This document shows positions 25,880 through 35,494 of a DNA stretch of 51,432 nt, piece by piece. The stretch is from Burkholderiales bacterium (lineage in GTDB: Bacteria; Pseudomonadota; Gammaproteobacteria; Burkholderiales; Burkholderiaceae_C), in NCBI GenBank assembly GCA_003963075.1, contig RXJV01000020.1, positions 1-51,432 of the forward strand, in the 5' to 3' direction. Each line of letters starts with the position of its first letter. Positions within the stretch are counted from its first letter, which is position 1. A model generated the notes under the pieces. It did no database searches. It was not told the origin of the DNA and saw only the letters and a list, made by a program, of their open reading frames with translations. The translations under genes and the position numbers were made by a program.

Positions 25880-26733
25880 TGACCGCTCGCCGAAGGGTTC
25901 TGCCGGGCTTCGCCCCCACGCTCGGCTTCACGCTGTTCTACCTGTCGCTGCTGGTGCTCATTCCGCTGGCGGCGGTGTTCATCAAATCCGCCGGCCATGG
26001 CCTCGACGCGTTCTGGGCCGCGGCCACCTCGCCGCGCGTCATCGCGTCCTACAAGCTCAGCTTCGGCGCCTCGTTGCTGGCGGCAGCCATCAACCTTGTG
26101 TTCGGCCTGATCCTGGCCTGGTGCCTGGTGCGCTATGACTTCCCCGGCCGCAAGCTGGTGGATGCGCTGATCGACCTGCCCTTCGCGCTGCCCACGGCCG
26201 TCGCCGGCATCGCACTGACGGCGCTTTATGCGCCCAACGGCTGGATCGGCTCGTTGTTCGCGCCCGGCGGGAAGCTGGCGCCGCTGTTCGGCGAGCAGGG
26301 CCTCAAGATCGCCTTCACGCCGCTCGGCGTACTGCTGGCGCTGATCTTCATCGGCCTGCCCTTCATCGTGCGCACGGTGCAGCCGGTGCTGGAGGACATG
26401 GAGACCGAGTTCGAGGAGGCTGCGGCCTCGCTCGGCGCACGGCGCTGGACGACCTTCCGCTACGTCGTGCTGCCGACGCTGCTGCCGGCGCTGCTGACCG
26501 GCTTAGCGCTGGCCTTCGCGCGGGCCGTGGGCGAGTACGGCTCGGTCATCTTCATCGCCGGCAACATCCCGCTGGTCAGTGAGATCACGCCGTTGATGAT
26601 CATCGCCAAGCTGGAGCAATACGACTATGTCGGCGCGACCGCCATCGCCGTGGTGATGCTGGTGTTCAGCTTCATCCTGCTGCTGGCGATCAACCTGCTG
26701 CAGGCCTGGACCTCAAAGCGAGGTAGCCGATGA
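25879..26733 (+). CDS. cysT: Sulfate ABC transporter permease CysT (CysU)
   Basis: A 284-residue permease with six helices. PGFAPTLGFTLFYLSLLVLIPL is the usual CysT opening, and the EAA loop EFEEAAASLGARRWTTFRYVVLP is followed by ARAVGEYGSVIFIAGN. It pairs with CysW as a heterodimer. Translation is coupled to cysP by TGATG. Its stop is followed directly by a GC-rich repeat and a 73-base gap to cysW, breaking the otherwise overlapping operon. Confidence 0.94.
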   Translation: MTARRRVLPGFAPTLGFTLFYLSLLVLIPLAAVFIKSAGHGLDAFWAAATSPRVIASYKLSFGASLLAAAINLVFGLILAWCLVRYDFPGRKLVDALIDLPFALPTAVAGIALTALYAPNGWIGSLFAPGGKLAPLFGEQGLKIAFTPLGVLLALIFIGLPFIVRTVQPVLEDMETEFEEAAASLGARRWTTFRYVVLPTLLPALLTGLALAFARAVGEYGSVIFIAGNIPLVSEITPLMIIAKLEQYDYVGATAIAVVMLVFSFILLLAINLLQAWTSKRGSR

Positions 26734-26794
26734 GCCCCCACATTCGGTGCGCTCTGTGCCCCCCGCAGGCGCCGGCCGCCCTTGAGACGACCGG
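26734..26794 (+). repeat. GC-rich repeat, intergenic copy between cysT and cysW
   Basis: It begins at the base after the cysT stop with GCCCCCA, then a variable stretch, TGCCCCCCGCAGG, CGCCGGCCGCC and GAGACGaCCGG. Block order and ends match the segment inside hslO at 2028-2094. It fills nearly the whole cysT-cysW gap and stops just before the cysW Shine-Dalgarno. Confidence 0.5.
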
Positions 26795-26806
26795 TCAGGA
26801 GTCCCG

Positions 26807-27684
26807 ATGAGCACCGCACTCACCGTCACCCACCACAGCCGCCCCAACTACCAGGCCAACCCCGCCACGCGCGAAAGCCCGGCGGTGCGCTGGCTGCTGC
26901 TCGCGCTGGGCCTGAGCTTCTTTGGCCTCTTCCTGCTGCTGCCGCTGATCGCCGTCTTCACCGAGGCGCTGCGCAAGGGCTGGGAGGCCTACTTCACGGC
27001 GCTGTCGGAACCCGACACGCTCTCGGCCATGAGGCTCACGCTGCTGGCGGCCGCGTTCGCGGTGCCCTTCAACCTCGTGTTCGGCGTCAGCGCCGCCTGG
27101 GCGATTGCCAAGCATGACTTCCGCGGCAAGCAGATCCTGATCACCCTGATCGACCTGCCGTTCTCGGTCTCGCCGGTCGTCGCGGGCCTGATGTATGTGC
27201 TGCTGTTCGGCGCCCAGGGCTGGTTCGGGCCCTGGCTGCAGGCCCACGACCTGAAGATCATCTTCGCCGTGCCCGGCATCGTGCTGGCCACCGTCTTCGT
27301 CACCTTCCCCTTCGTCGCCCGCGAGCTGATCCCGCTGATGCAGGCCCAGGGCCGCGACGAGGAGGAGGCCGCCACCGTGCTCGGCGCCAATGGCTGGCAG
27401 ACCTTCCGCCGCGTGACCCTGCCCAACATCAAGTGGGGCCTGCTGTACGGCGTCATCCTGTGCAATGCGCGGGCCATGGGCGAGTTCGGCGCGGTATCGG
27501 TCGTGTCCGGCCACATCCGTGGCCTCACCAACACCCTGCCGCTGCAGGTCGAGATCCTCTACAACGAGTACCAGTTCGCCGCGGCCTTCGCGGTGGCGTC
27601 CATCCTTGCGCTGCTGGCGCTGGTGACGCTGGTGCTCAAGCAAATCGTCGAATGGCGCGCCGCCGTCTCGGCACAGGAAGCCTC

Positions 27685-27688
<4 letters not shown>
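26807..27688 (+). CDS. cysW: Sulfate ABC transporter permease CysW
   Basis: A 293-residue permease, six helices after a cytoplasmic N-terminus. Typical CysW blocks are [39 protein letters not shown], the EAA loop [29 protein letters not shown], and [23 protein letters not shown] about seven bases before the ATG is a good ribosome site. It overlaps cysA by ATGA. Confidence 0.95.
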
Positions 27689-28743
<1,055 letters not shown>

Positions 28744-28750
28744 CCGGCTC

Positions 28751-28780
28751 GCCCGCGCATGCGCGGGCTCCATCGATGGA
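28751..28780 (+). terminator. Back-to-back palindromes after cysA (possible terminator)
   Basis: An 18-base perfect palindrome of alternating G/C (28751-28768, GCCCGCGCA/TGCGCGGGC) is followed at once by a 12-base perfect palindrome (28769-28780, TCCATC/GATGGA). They begin seven bases after the cysA stop. No T-run follows, so this is either a Rho-type end structure, an mRNA 3' stabiliser or a protein site. Confidence 0.35.
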
Positions 28781-28919
28781 AGGACGAGGGCACGCCTGAG
28801 CGGTCCGCCGTCCGCCAAACGGTGGACGACAGGCGGCCCGGCGACGCCTAGCTTGGCGTCCTTGCAGGCATCGGGCGACGCCGCCATCCGGACAGCGCGC
28901 CCCGCCGGGGAGCCGCGCC

Positions 28920-29240
28920 ATGAACATCCGAGCCCATCGCCACCCGATCGCGGTCGCTATCGCGGTCGTCATCCCGGTCGCCATCGCGCTGACGCTTGCA
29001 CTGCTGTTGACCCGTAGGCTGCAAGCCCCACCCAGGCCGGCCGCCGCGCCGGCACCGGCCCTTGCCAGCGCGCCACAGCGCCCCCTGGTCGAGCCGCTGG
29101 ACTTCGACCCGCCGAGCGCCGGCATCGGCGCCCGGACACCCTACGAGACCTGCCTCGATCAGCCCTCGCTGGACGGCACGCTGATCGACTGCACCCAGCT
29201 GCTGCCCAAGCCGGCGAAGGACACGCGCCGTCGGCGCTGA
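28920..29240 (+). CDS. Small membrane-anchored protein of unknown function
   Basis: A 106-residue protein. One long hydrophobic helix (about 9-31, IAVAIAVVIPVAIALTLALLL) is followed by a Pro/Ala-rich linker and a short C-terminal part with two cysteines (about 78 and 90, TCLDQ and DCTQLLP) that could form a disulfide if periplasmic. It has a Lys/Arg-rich end. GGGGAG lies eight bases before the ATG. Placed between the sulfate importer and a molbindin, but no link to oxyanions can be read from the sequence. Confidence 0.6.
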   Translation: MNIRAHRHPIAVAIAVVIPVAIALTLALLLTRRLQAPPRPAAAPAPALASAPQRPLVEPLDFDPPSAGIGARTPYETCLDQPSLDGTLIDCTQLLPKPAKDTRRRR

Positions 29241-29335
29241 TATTCGCTGGCGACATGCACTGCTGAGGATTGCTTCGTTCCGCCAGCGCGCACGGGCTCG
29301 CACACTGGGGCTTCACCGTGTCCCAGGAGTCCCGC

Positions 29336-29554
29336 ATGACCATCACCGCCATCAACGTCCGCAACCAGTTCCGCGGCACCATCAAGGAAATCATCGAGGG
29401 GCCGGTCGTGTCCGAGGTCGACGTCGTCACCCGCTCCGGCGACGTGGTCACCTCGGTCATCACGACCCGTTCGGTCAAGGACCTGGGCCTGGAGGTCGGT
29501 CGCGAGGTGGTCGCGCTGGTCAAGTCCACCGAAGTGTCGATCGCGACGCTCTGA
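29336..29554 (+). CDS. mop: Single-domain molbindin (TOBE/Mop protein)
   Basis: A 72-residue protein made of one Mop domain: the SARNQ-like opening is INVRNQFRGTIKEI, followed by GPVVSEVDV, the SVITTRSVKDLGLEVG segment and a C-terminal VVALVKSTEVSIATL. Such proteins form hexamers that store several molybdates. The ATG at 29336 is preceded by CAGGAG at 24324-type spacing (seven bases) and matches the family start; a TTG-type start 22 codons upstream does not. It may supply the anion-sensing domain missing from ModC, which is inference. Confidence 0.9.
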   Translation: MTITAINVRNQFRGTIKEIIEGPVVSEVDVVTRSGDVVTSVITTRSVKDLGLEVGREVVALVKSTEVSIATL

Positions 29555-29564
29555 GGCGGCTGCC

Positions 29565-30164
29565 ATGGCCTACAAGCCGCCACGTGTCCTGATCATCCCG
29601 GGCCTGCACGACAGCGGCCCGGCCCACTGGCAGACCTGGCTGCAGGGCCAGTACCGCGAGGCCCGGCGCGTCACCCAGCGCGATCCCAGCCGTCCGGAGC
29701 TGGAGCGCTGGGCCGCACGCATCCAGCGCACGCTGGACGTGGTCGCCTCGTCGGACGGCAGTGGCGAATGGCTGGCCGTGGCCCACAGCTTCGGCTGCCT
29801 GGCGCTGGCCCGTCACCTGGCCGACCACGAAGACTCCCCGATCCGTGAAGCCCTGTTCGTCGCGCCGGCCGAGCCCGACAAGTTCGGCATCGCCGAGGCC
29901 CTGCCCCATCACCGCCTGCCGCGCCGCACGCGGCTGATCGCCAGCAGCACCGACCCCTGGATGAGCGCCGCCAGCGCGGCCCGCTGGGCGCATCGCTGGG
30001 GCGCGAGCTACAGCAACCTCGGCAACGTCGGCCACATCAATGCCGAGGCAGGCTTCGGCCCGCTGCCGGTCGCCAAGAGCTGGGTCGAGGCCGCCCGCGC
30101 CCGTGCAGCGGCCGAGCACCGGCCCCGGCATGCCGACTTCCTCGAATGGGGTTTCGCCGTCTGA
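29565..30164 (+). CDS. RBBP9/YdeN-type alpha/beta hydrolase
   Basis: A 199-residue serine hydrolase of the RBBP9 family. The start RVLIIPGLHDSGPAHWQTW is the family signature. The nucleophile is S75 (AHSFG). The STDPWMS segment holds the acid, and GHINAEAGFG holds the catalytic His. It begins ten bases after the molbindin stop. Bacterial members have no firmly known substrate. The last 20 residues (from about 180) extend beyond the usual fold. Confidence 0.88.
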   Translation: MAYKPPRVLIIPGLHDSGPAHWQTWLQGQYREARRVTQRDPSRPELERWAARIQRTLDVVASSDGSGEWLAVAHSFGCLALARHLADHEDSPIREALFVAPAEPDKFGIAEALPHHRLPRRTRLIASSTDPWMSAASAARWAHRWGASYSNLGNVGHINAEAGFGPLPVAKSWVEAARARAAAEHRPRHADFLEWGFAV

Positions 30165-30276
30165 ACGGCGGGCCGGCCCAAGCGTCGGCTGGAATGCATA
30201 TCGATATCTCGATTTGTTCGACGACAGACCGAGGGCTGCTTCGGACAATCGTCGTCTCTCGACGAGCTGACCGCGC

Positions 30277-31251
30277 ATGAACTTTCAACAACTCCGCTCT
30301 GTCCGCGAGGCCCAGCGCCGCGGCTTCAACCTCACCGAGGTGGCCCAGGCCCTGCACACCTCCCAGCCGGGCGTCAGCCGGCAGATCCGCGAACTGGAAG
30401 AGGAGCTGGGCATCGAGCTCTTCGTGCGCGTGGGCAAGCGCCTGACCGGCCTGACCGAACCGGGCGAGCAGGTGCTGCCGGTGATCGAGCGCCTGTTGCT
30501 GGAGGCCGAAAACCTCAAGCGCGCAGCGGACGATTTCGCCAGCGCCGGCAGCGGCCGGCTGCGCATCGCTGCCACGCACAGCCAGGCCCGCTATGCGCTG
30601 CCGCCCGCGGTGCGCGACTTCCGCGCCCACCACCCGGATGTCAGCCTGCACCTGCAGCAGGGCTCGCCCCAGCAGATCGCCAAGCTGCTGCTCGAAGGCG
30701 AGGCGGACGTGGGCATCGCCACCGAGGCGCTGGCCCAGTACCCCGAGCTGGTCGCCCTGCCCTGCTACCGCTGGACGCATGCGGTCGTCGTGCCGCCCGA
30801 CCATCCGCTCGCCACCAGCGGCGAGCCGCTGACGCTGGCGCGACTCGCGCAGTTCCCCATCGTCACCTACGAGCCTGGCTACACCGGCCGCTCACACATC
30901 GACGAGGCCTTCGCAGCCGCGCAGCTGCAGCCGCATGTCGTGCTCAGCGCGATGGACGCCGACGTCATCAAGACCTATGTCGAGCTGGGCCTGGGCGTGG
31001 GCATCGTCGCTGCCATCGCGTTTGACGAGGAGCGCGACCGCCACCTGCGTGCCCTGGATGCGCGCCACCTGTTCCAGGACAACATGACGCGGCTGGCCGT
31101 GCGCCGCAGTGCCTTCCTGCGCGACTACGTCTACGAGTTCATCCAGACCTTCGCGTCGCCACTGCGCCGCGACGTGGTCGACGCCGCCCGGCACCAGGCC
31201 GCCGAGTCGACCTCGGCGACGCTGACGACCGCCTGGCCGCGCGCGGCCTGA
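30277..31251 (+). CDS. cysB: CysB-type LysR regulator
   Basis: A 324-residue LysR protein that follows CysB/Cbl closely. The MNFQQLRSVREAQRRGFNLTEVA helix-turn-helix is N-terminal, with HTSQPGVSRQIRELEEELG as recognition helix. The effector domain has ATHSQARYALPP, which in CysB binds sulfate/N-acetylserine, and GYTGRSHID. It should activate the adjacent sulfate operon under sulfur limitation. The upstream gap holds an AT-rich ATATCGATAT palindrome (30198-30207) that could be an autoregulatory element. The C-terminal tail is Ala/Thr-rich. Confidence 0.92.
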   Translation: MNFQQLRSVREAQRRGFNLTEVAQALHTSQPGVSRQIRELEEELGIELFVRVGKRLTGLTEPGEQVLPVIERLLLEAENLKRAADDFASAGSGRLRIAATHSQARYALPPAVRDFRAHHPDVSLHLQQGSPQQIAKLLLEGEADVGIATEALAQYPELVALPCYRWTHAVVVPPDHPLATSGEPLTLARLAQFPIVTYEPGYTGRSHIDEAFAAAQLQPHVVLSAMDADVIKTYVELGLGVGIVAAIAFDEERDRHLRALDARHLFQDNMTRLAVRRSAFLRDYVYEFIQTFASPLRRDVVDAARHQAAESTSATLTTAWPRAA

Positions 31252-31351
31252 GCCGGAATTCACGCCGGCGCCATGCCGGCATGTGAAGTCTTGTTGCCGC
31301 GTCCACCGCGGGTCGACAGCGGGCGTTGACCGGCCTCATCATGAGGCCGCC

Positions 31352-32881
31352 ATGAAGAAGCTCGCGCTCATCACCATCGTCCTTGCCACCCTCGTCGGCT
31401 GTGGCAGCGCTCCAACCACGACGCCTCCTTCGGTGGTCGCCCGCAGTGCCGCGCAGGACGCGCTCTGGCTCGACCGCCTGACCTGGGGCGCCAGCAGCGC
31501 CGACCTCGCCAGCGTGCGCAGCCAGGGCCGCGCCGCCTGGCTGGAGGCGCAACTGAACGCAAGGCCAGCACCCCGCCTGCCCGAGGCCGCGCAGGCCCAG
31601 ATCCAGGCCCTGGGCATCGGCCAGCAGGCCTTGATGCCGCTGGTGCAGTCCCTCGAAGCCCAGCGCAAGGCCGCCGACGCGCTGACCGACGACACCGCCA
31701 AGGCCGCCGCACAAAAGGACTACCAGCAGGCCCTGAGCAAGCTGGCCCGCGAGGCCTCGGCGCGCTCACTGCTGTTGGCGCTGTACTCGCCCCAGCAGCT
31801 GCAGGAGCAGATGACCTGGTTCTGGTTCAACCACTTCAATGTGCACCAGTACAAGGCCAACCTGCGCGTGATGGTCGGGGACTACGAGCAGGGCCTGCGC
31901 GAACGCTCGCTGGGCCGCTTCCGCGACCTGCTGGGCTACACCGCCCACCACCCGGCCATGCTGCGCTATCTCGACAACGAGCAGAACGCCGCCGGCCGCA
32001 TCAACGAGAACTACGCGCGCGAACTGCTGGAGCTGCACACCCTCGGGATTGGTGGCGGCTACAGCCAGCGCGATGTGCAGGAACTGGCCCGCGTGCTGAC
32101 CGGCCTGGGCGTCAACCTCAGCGACACGCCCCCGAAGCTCAAGCCGGCACAGGCCGCGCAGTACCGGCGTGACGGGCTCACCGAATTCAACCCGGCGCGC
32201 CACGACTTCGGCGACAAAACCCTGCTCGGCATCACCGTCGCGGGCCGGGGCTATGCCGAGCTGGACCAGGTGCTGGACCTGCTGGCCGTCCACCCCAGCA
32301 CGGCGCGCTTCGTGTCCCGCAAACTGGCGCAGTATTTCGTCGCCGACGAGCCGCCGCCGGCCCTGGTCGCGCGCATGGCCGAGCGCTGGCAGCAGACCGA
32401 TGGCCGCATCGCTGAGGTGCTGCGCACGATGATCACGTCAGCGGAATTCGAGGCCTCGCTCGGCCGCAAGTTCAAGGACCCGACGCACTACGTCGTGTCG
32501 GCCGTGCGGCTGGCCTACGCGGACAAGGTGGTGCTGAACACCGGGCCGATGATCGGCTGGCTCTACCGCCTGGGCCAGGCGCCCTACAACCGCCAGACGC
32601 CGGACGGCTATCCGCTCGACGAAAGCGCCTGGGCCGGCCCAGGGCAGATGACCACCCGCTTCGAGATCGCCCGTGCCATCGGCAGCGGCAGCGCCGGCCT
32701 CTTCAAGGTGGACGGCGAAAAACAGGACCGGCCGGCCTTCCCGCAACTGGCCAACCCGCTGTACTACGACGGCATCGCGCCCCGGCTTGCCGCGGCGACG
32801 AAGTCGGCCCTGGCGCAAGCCACCTCACCGCAGGAATGGAACACCCTGCTGCTCGCCTCGCCCGAACTGATGAACAGGTGA
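31352..32881 (+). CDS. DUF1800 lipoprotein
   Basis: A 509-residue exported protein with a lipobox LVGC (C17 lipidated) after a short signal. DUF1800 signatures are DRLTWGASSADLASV near the start, LQEQMTWFWFNHFNVH, NENYARELLELHTLG and RHDFGDKTLLG, with FVSRKLAQYFV later. The function is unknown; the family is almost always paired with DUF1501, which follows four bases on. The first in-frame ATG at 31283 is rejected because it would remove the signal peptide from the N-terminus. Confidence 0.9.
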   Translation: MKKLALITIVLATLVGCGSAPTTTPPSVVARSAAQDALWLDRLTWGASSADLASVRSQGRAAWLEAQLNARPAPRLPEAAQAQIQALGIGQQALMPLVQSLEAQRKAADALTDDTAKAAAQKDYQQALSKLAREASARSLLLALYSPQQLQEQMTWFWFNHFNVHQYKANLRVMVGDYEQGLRERSLGRFRDLLGYTAHHPAMLRYLDNEQNAAGRINENYARELLELHTLGIGGGYSQRDVQELARVLTGLGVNLSDTPPKLKPAQAAQYRRDGLTEFNPARHDFGDKTLLGITVAGRGYAELDQVLDLLAVHPSTARFVSRKLAQYFVADEPPPALVARMAERWQQTDGRIAEVLRTMITSAEFEASLGRKFKDPTHYVVSAVRLAYADKVVLNTGPMIGWLYRLGQAPYNRQTPDGYPLDESAWAGPGQMTTRFEIARAIGSGSAGLFKVDGEKQDRPAFPQLANPLYYDGIAPRLAAATKSALAQATSPQEWNTLLLASPELMNR

Positions 32882-32885
32882 ACCC

Positions 32886-34076
32886 ATGAACCGCCGCAAA
32901 CTCCTGCACCACAGCCTGATCGGCCTGGCCGGCCTTGGCATGGCCAGCCGGCCCCTGAAACTCTGGGCCGGCACGCCCGGCACGCCGAGGCTGCTCGTCG
33001 TGTTCCTGCGCGGCGCTTATGACGCGGCCAATCTGCTGGTGCCCACGGCTTCCAGCTTCTACTACGAGGCGCGGCCGAACATCGCGATCGCCAAGAGCGC
33101 CGCCCTGCCGCTGGACGACAGCTGGGGCCTGGCCCCGGCGCTGGCCGACAGCATCCAGCCGCTGTGGCAGCAGGGCCAGGTCAGCTTTGTGCCCTTTGCC
33201 GGCACCCACGACACCACGCGCAGCCATTTCGAGACGCAGGACCACATCGAACTCGGCCAGCCGGACAACGCGTCGCGGGACTTCCGCAGCGGCTTCATGA
33301 ACCGGCTCGCCGGCGTGCTCGGCGCCGGATCCAGCCTGGAGGCCATGGCCTTCACCGACCAGGTGCCGCTGATCCTGCGCGGCAGCCTGCCGGTGGCCAA
33401 CCAGGCGCTGCGCGACCTCGGCAAACCGGCCATCAGCGCCAGCCAGGCCCAGACCATCGCCGGCATGTATGCCGGCACGCGGCTGGCGGGCACGGTGAGC
33501 GGCGGCTTCGAGGTGCGCGACGAGGTGTCGCGCGAAATGGCCGGCGAAATGGAGGCCGCCAGCCGCGGCGCCATCGCGGCCAAGGGCTTTTCGCTGGAGG
33601 CGCGCCGCGTGGCACGGCTGATGCGCGACAGGGTGAGCCTGGGCTTCATCGACGTCGGCGGCTGGGACACCCATGTCGGCGAAGGCGGCGCCACCGGCCA
33701 GCTGGCCGGCAAGCTGTCGGAACTGGGCAAGGGCCTGGCGCTGTTCGCCGACGAGATGGGCCCGCAGTGGGCCAACACCGTGGTGGTGGTGGTCAGCGAG
33801 TTCGGCCGCACCTTCCGCGAGAACGGCAACCGTGGCACCGACCACGGCCACGGCAGCGCCTATTGGGTGCTGGGCGGCCGCGTGAACGGGCGGCGCATCG
33901 CGGGCGAGCAGGTCGAGGTCAAGGCCGCCACGCTGTTCCAGAACCGCGACTGGCCGGTGCTCAACGAGTACCGGGCGCTGCTGGGCGGCCTGTTCAAGCG
34001 CATGTACGGCCTGAGCGACGCGCAGCTGGCCACCGTCTTCCCCGGCGCCAGCGCGCGCGATCTGGGGCTGGTTTAG
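32886..34076 (+). CDS. DUF1501 protein, probably Tat-exported
   Basis: A 396-residue protein whose N-terminus (MNRRKLLHHSLIGLAGLGM) is a good twin-arginine signal (R3, R4). DUF1501 is related to the alkaline phosphatase/sulfatase fold. The LLVVFLRGAYDAANLLVP start, FGRTFRENGNRGTDHGHGSAYWVLGG near the C-terminus and the GGWDTHV block (with candidate metal ligands Asp and His) are family-typical. Paired with the DUF1800 gene, presumably as one exported complex. Its stop overlaps the convergent flavodoxin stop by three bases. Confidence 0.9.
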   Translation: MNRRKLLHHSLIGLAGLGMASRPLKLWAGTPGTPRLLVVFLRGAYDAANLLVPTASSFYYEARPNIAIAKSAALPLDDSWGLAPALADSIQPLWQQGQVSFVPFAGTHDTTRSHFETQDHIELGQPDNASRDFRSGFMNRLAGVLGAGSSLEAMAFTDQVPLILRGSLPVANQALRDLGKPAISASQAQTIAGMYAGTRLAGTVSGGFEVRDEVSREMAGEMEAASRGAIAAKGFSLEARRVARLMRDRVSLGFIDVGGWDTHVGEGGATGQLAGKLSELGKGLALFADEMGPQWANTVVVVVSEFGRTFRENGNRGTDHGHGSAYWVLGGRVNGRRIAGEQVEVKAATLFQNRDWPVLNEYRALLGGLFKRMYGLSDAQLATVFPGASARDLGLV

Positions 34077-34630
34077 GCCTTGGCAAGGCGGGCGGCGACC
34101 GCCTTGATGCGCTCGCCAAAAAGCTTGGCGGTGGCGAAATCACCGGCAACCATCTCGGCCGGCGAGGCATCGCTCGGGGAGGTGGTCATCAGGCCCGAGA
34201 ACGAGGCGACGTAATTGATGTCGTTGCGCGTGGCGGCCTTGCTGTTCGACGGCATCAGGCCCGTGCCCACCCACAGCATCGAGTGCTGCTGACTCAGCGT
34301 GAACAGGTAGTGCAGCGTGGACAGCTTGTCGCCGTTCATCGAGGCGCTGTTGGTGAAGCCGGCGGCGAGCTTGTCCTTCCAGGCCTGGGTGAACCACTTC
34401 TTGCTGGTCGCATCGGCGAACTTCTTGAACTGCCAGCTGACGGTGCCCATGTAGGTGGGCGAGCCAAACACGATGGCGTCGGCGGCGTCCAGCGCGGCCC
34501 AGTCGGCGTCGCTGACATGGCCCTCGGCGTCGATCGCGACGAGCTGGGCCGACGCTGCCTCGGCGACGGTTTCAGCGATGCGCTGGGTGTGGCCGTAGCC
34601 GGAGTGGTAGACAACAACGATCTTGCTCAT
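34073..34630 (-). CDS. Flavodoxin-like NAD(P)H-dependent oxidoreductase
   Basis: A 185-residue flavodoxin-fold protein. The FMN phosphate loop is HSGYGHTQ (residues 9-16), and the FMN-ring loop contains SPTYMGTVSWQFKKF (about 57-71). These are traits of the WrbA/NADPH-dependent FMN reductase group, which reduces quinones by two electrons. It is transcribed after the pirin gene (33 bases apart) and may be in the same transcript; quinone reduction would fit the quercetinase-like pirin partner. Confidence 0.88.
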   Translation of the reverse strand: MSKIVVVYHSGYGHTQRIAETVAEAASAQLVAIDAEGHVSDADWAALDAADAIVFGSPTYMGTVSWQFKKFADATSKKWFTQAWKDKLAAGFTNSASMNGDKLSTLHYLFTLSQQHSMLWVGTGLMPSNSKAATRNDINYVASFSGLMTTSPSDASPAEMVAGDFATAKLFGERIKAVAARLAKA

Positions 34631-34663
34631 GGGACATTCCTCTGAGGGTGGGGGGAACAGGGG

Positions 34664-35395
34664 TCAGGCGGCCAGGTCGAAGACCAGCACTTCGGCCTCC
34701 TGCCCGGCGGTGAACGCGAGGCGCGATGTTTCGCGAACTTGCAAGGCATCACCCGCCGTCAGGTCTTGCCCGTTGACCTTGAGCGCACCGCGCACCAGGT
34801 GCACATAGGCGATGCGACCTGCGGCCAGGCCGAGCTCAGCCGCTTCATGGCCATCGAACAGGCCCGCGTAGAGCCGGGCATCCGCATGGATCGTGACCGC
34901 CCCGCCGGCTCCGTCGCGGGCCGCCACCAGGCGCAGTTGGCCGCGCTTGGAGGCGGCGTCGAAATGCTTCTGCTCATAGCTCGGCGCGATGCCGCGCAGG
35001 GCGGCGTCGGGCTGGATCCAGATCTGCAGGAAATGCGTGGCCCGGTCCTTGGCGTGATTGAACTCGCTGTGCTGAACGCCGGAGCCGGCGCTCATGCGCT
35101 GCACATCACCGGGGCGGATGACGCCGCTGTTGGCCGCGCCCTGCTCGCCGTTGCCCATGCTGTCCTTGTGCGCCAGTTCACCGTCGAGCACATAGCTGAT
35201 GATCTCCATGTCGCGGTGGCCATGGGTGCCGAAGCCGGTGCCCGGGGCGATCCTGTCTTCATTGATCACGCGCAGCGCGCCGAAGCCCATGCGGGCCGGG
35301 TCGTAGTAGTCGGCAAACGAGAAGCTGTGGAAGGATTTCAGCCAGCCGTGATCGGCATAGCCGCGGTCGCTGGACCTGATCAATTGCATGGGCAT
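34664..35395 (-). CDS. Pirin family protein (YhhW/YhaK-like)
   Basis: A 243-residue bicupin. The metal site in the N-terminal cupin is H58 and H60 (THGHRDMEI), H109 and E111 (QHSEFN), as in pirin and E. coli YhhW. The HGWLKSFHSFSFADYYDP segment is the family N-terminus. YhhW is a quercetin 2,3-dioxygenase in vitro. Two in-frame ATGs lie six bases apart (35395, 35389); either may be used. It is divergent from a YhaJ-like regulator, which repeats the E. coli yhaJ-yhaK pairing. Confidence 0.92.
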   Translation of the reverse strand: MPMQLIRSSDRGYADHGWLKSFHSFSFADYYDPARMGFGALRVINEDRIAPGTGFGTHGHRDMEIISYVLDGELAHKDSMGNGEQGAANSGVIRPGDVQRMSAGSGVQHSEFNHAKDRATHFLQIWIQPDAALRGIAPSYEQKHFDAASKRGQLRLVAARDGAGGAVTIHADARLYAGLFDGHEAAELGLAAGRIAYVHLVRGALKVNGQDLTAGDALQVRETSRLAFTAGQEAEVLVFDLAA

Positions 35396-35475
35396 GTGGG
35401 CTCCAGGCCTGATGGCGATGGCAACAATGTAGGAGCCGCGGCGGCCATCACCAGTCAGCCGGCCTTGAGTACACC

Positions 35476-35492
35476 GTTCAAATAGACTGAAC
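35476..35492 (+). promoter_or_regulatory. Inverted repeat of LysR type between pirin and its regulator
   Basis: GTTCA (35476-35480) and TGAAC (35488-35492) are an exact inverted repeat with a 7-base AT-rich spacer, containing the T-N11-A pattern of LysR operators. It ends two bases before the regulator's ATG, in the 99-base divergent gap, and is a candidate autoregulatory site. Confidence 0.45.
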
Positions 35493-35494
35493 GC

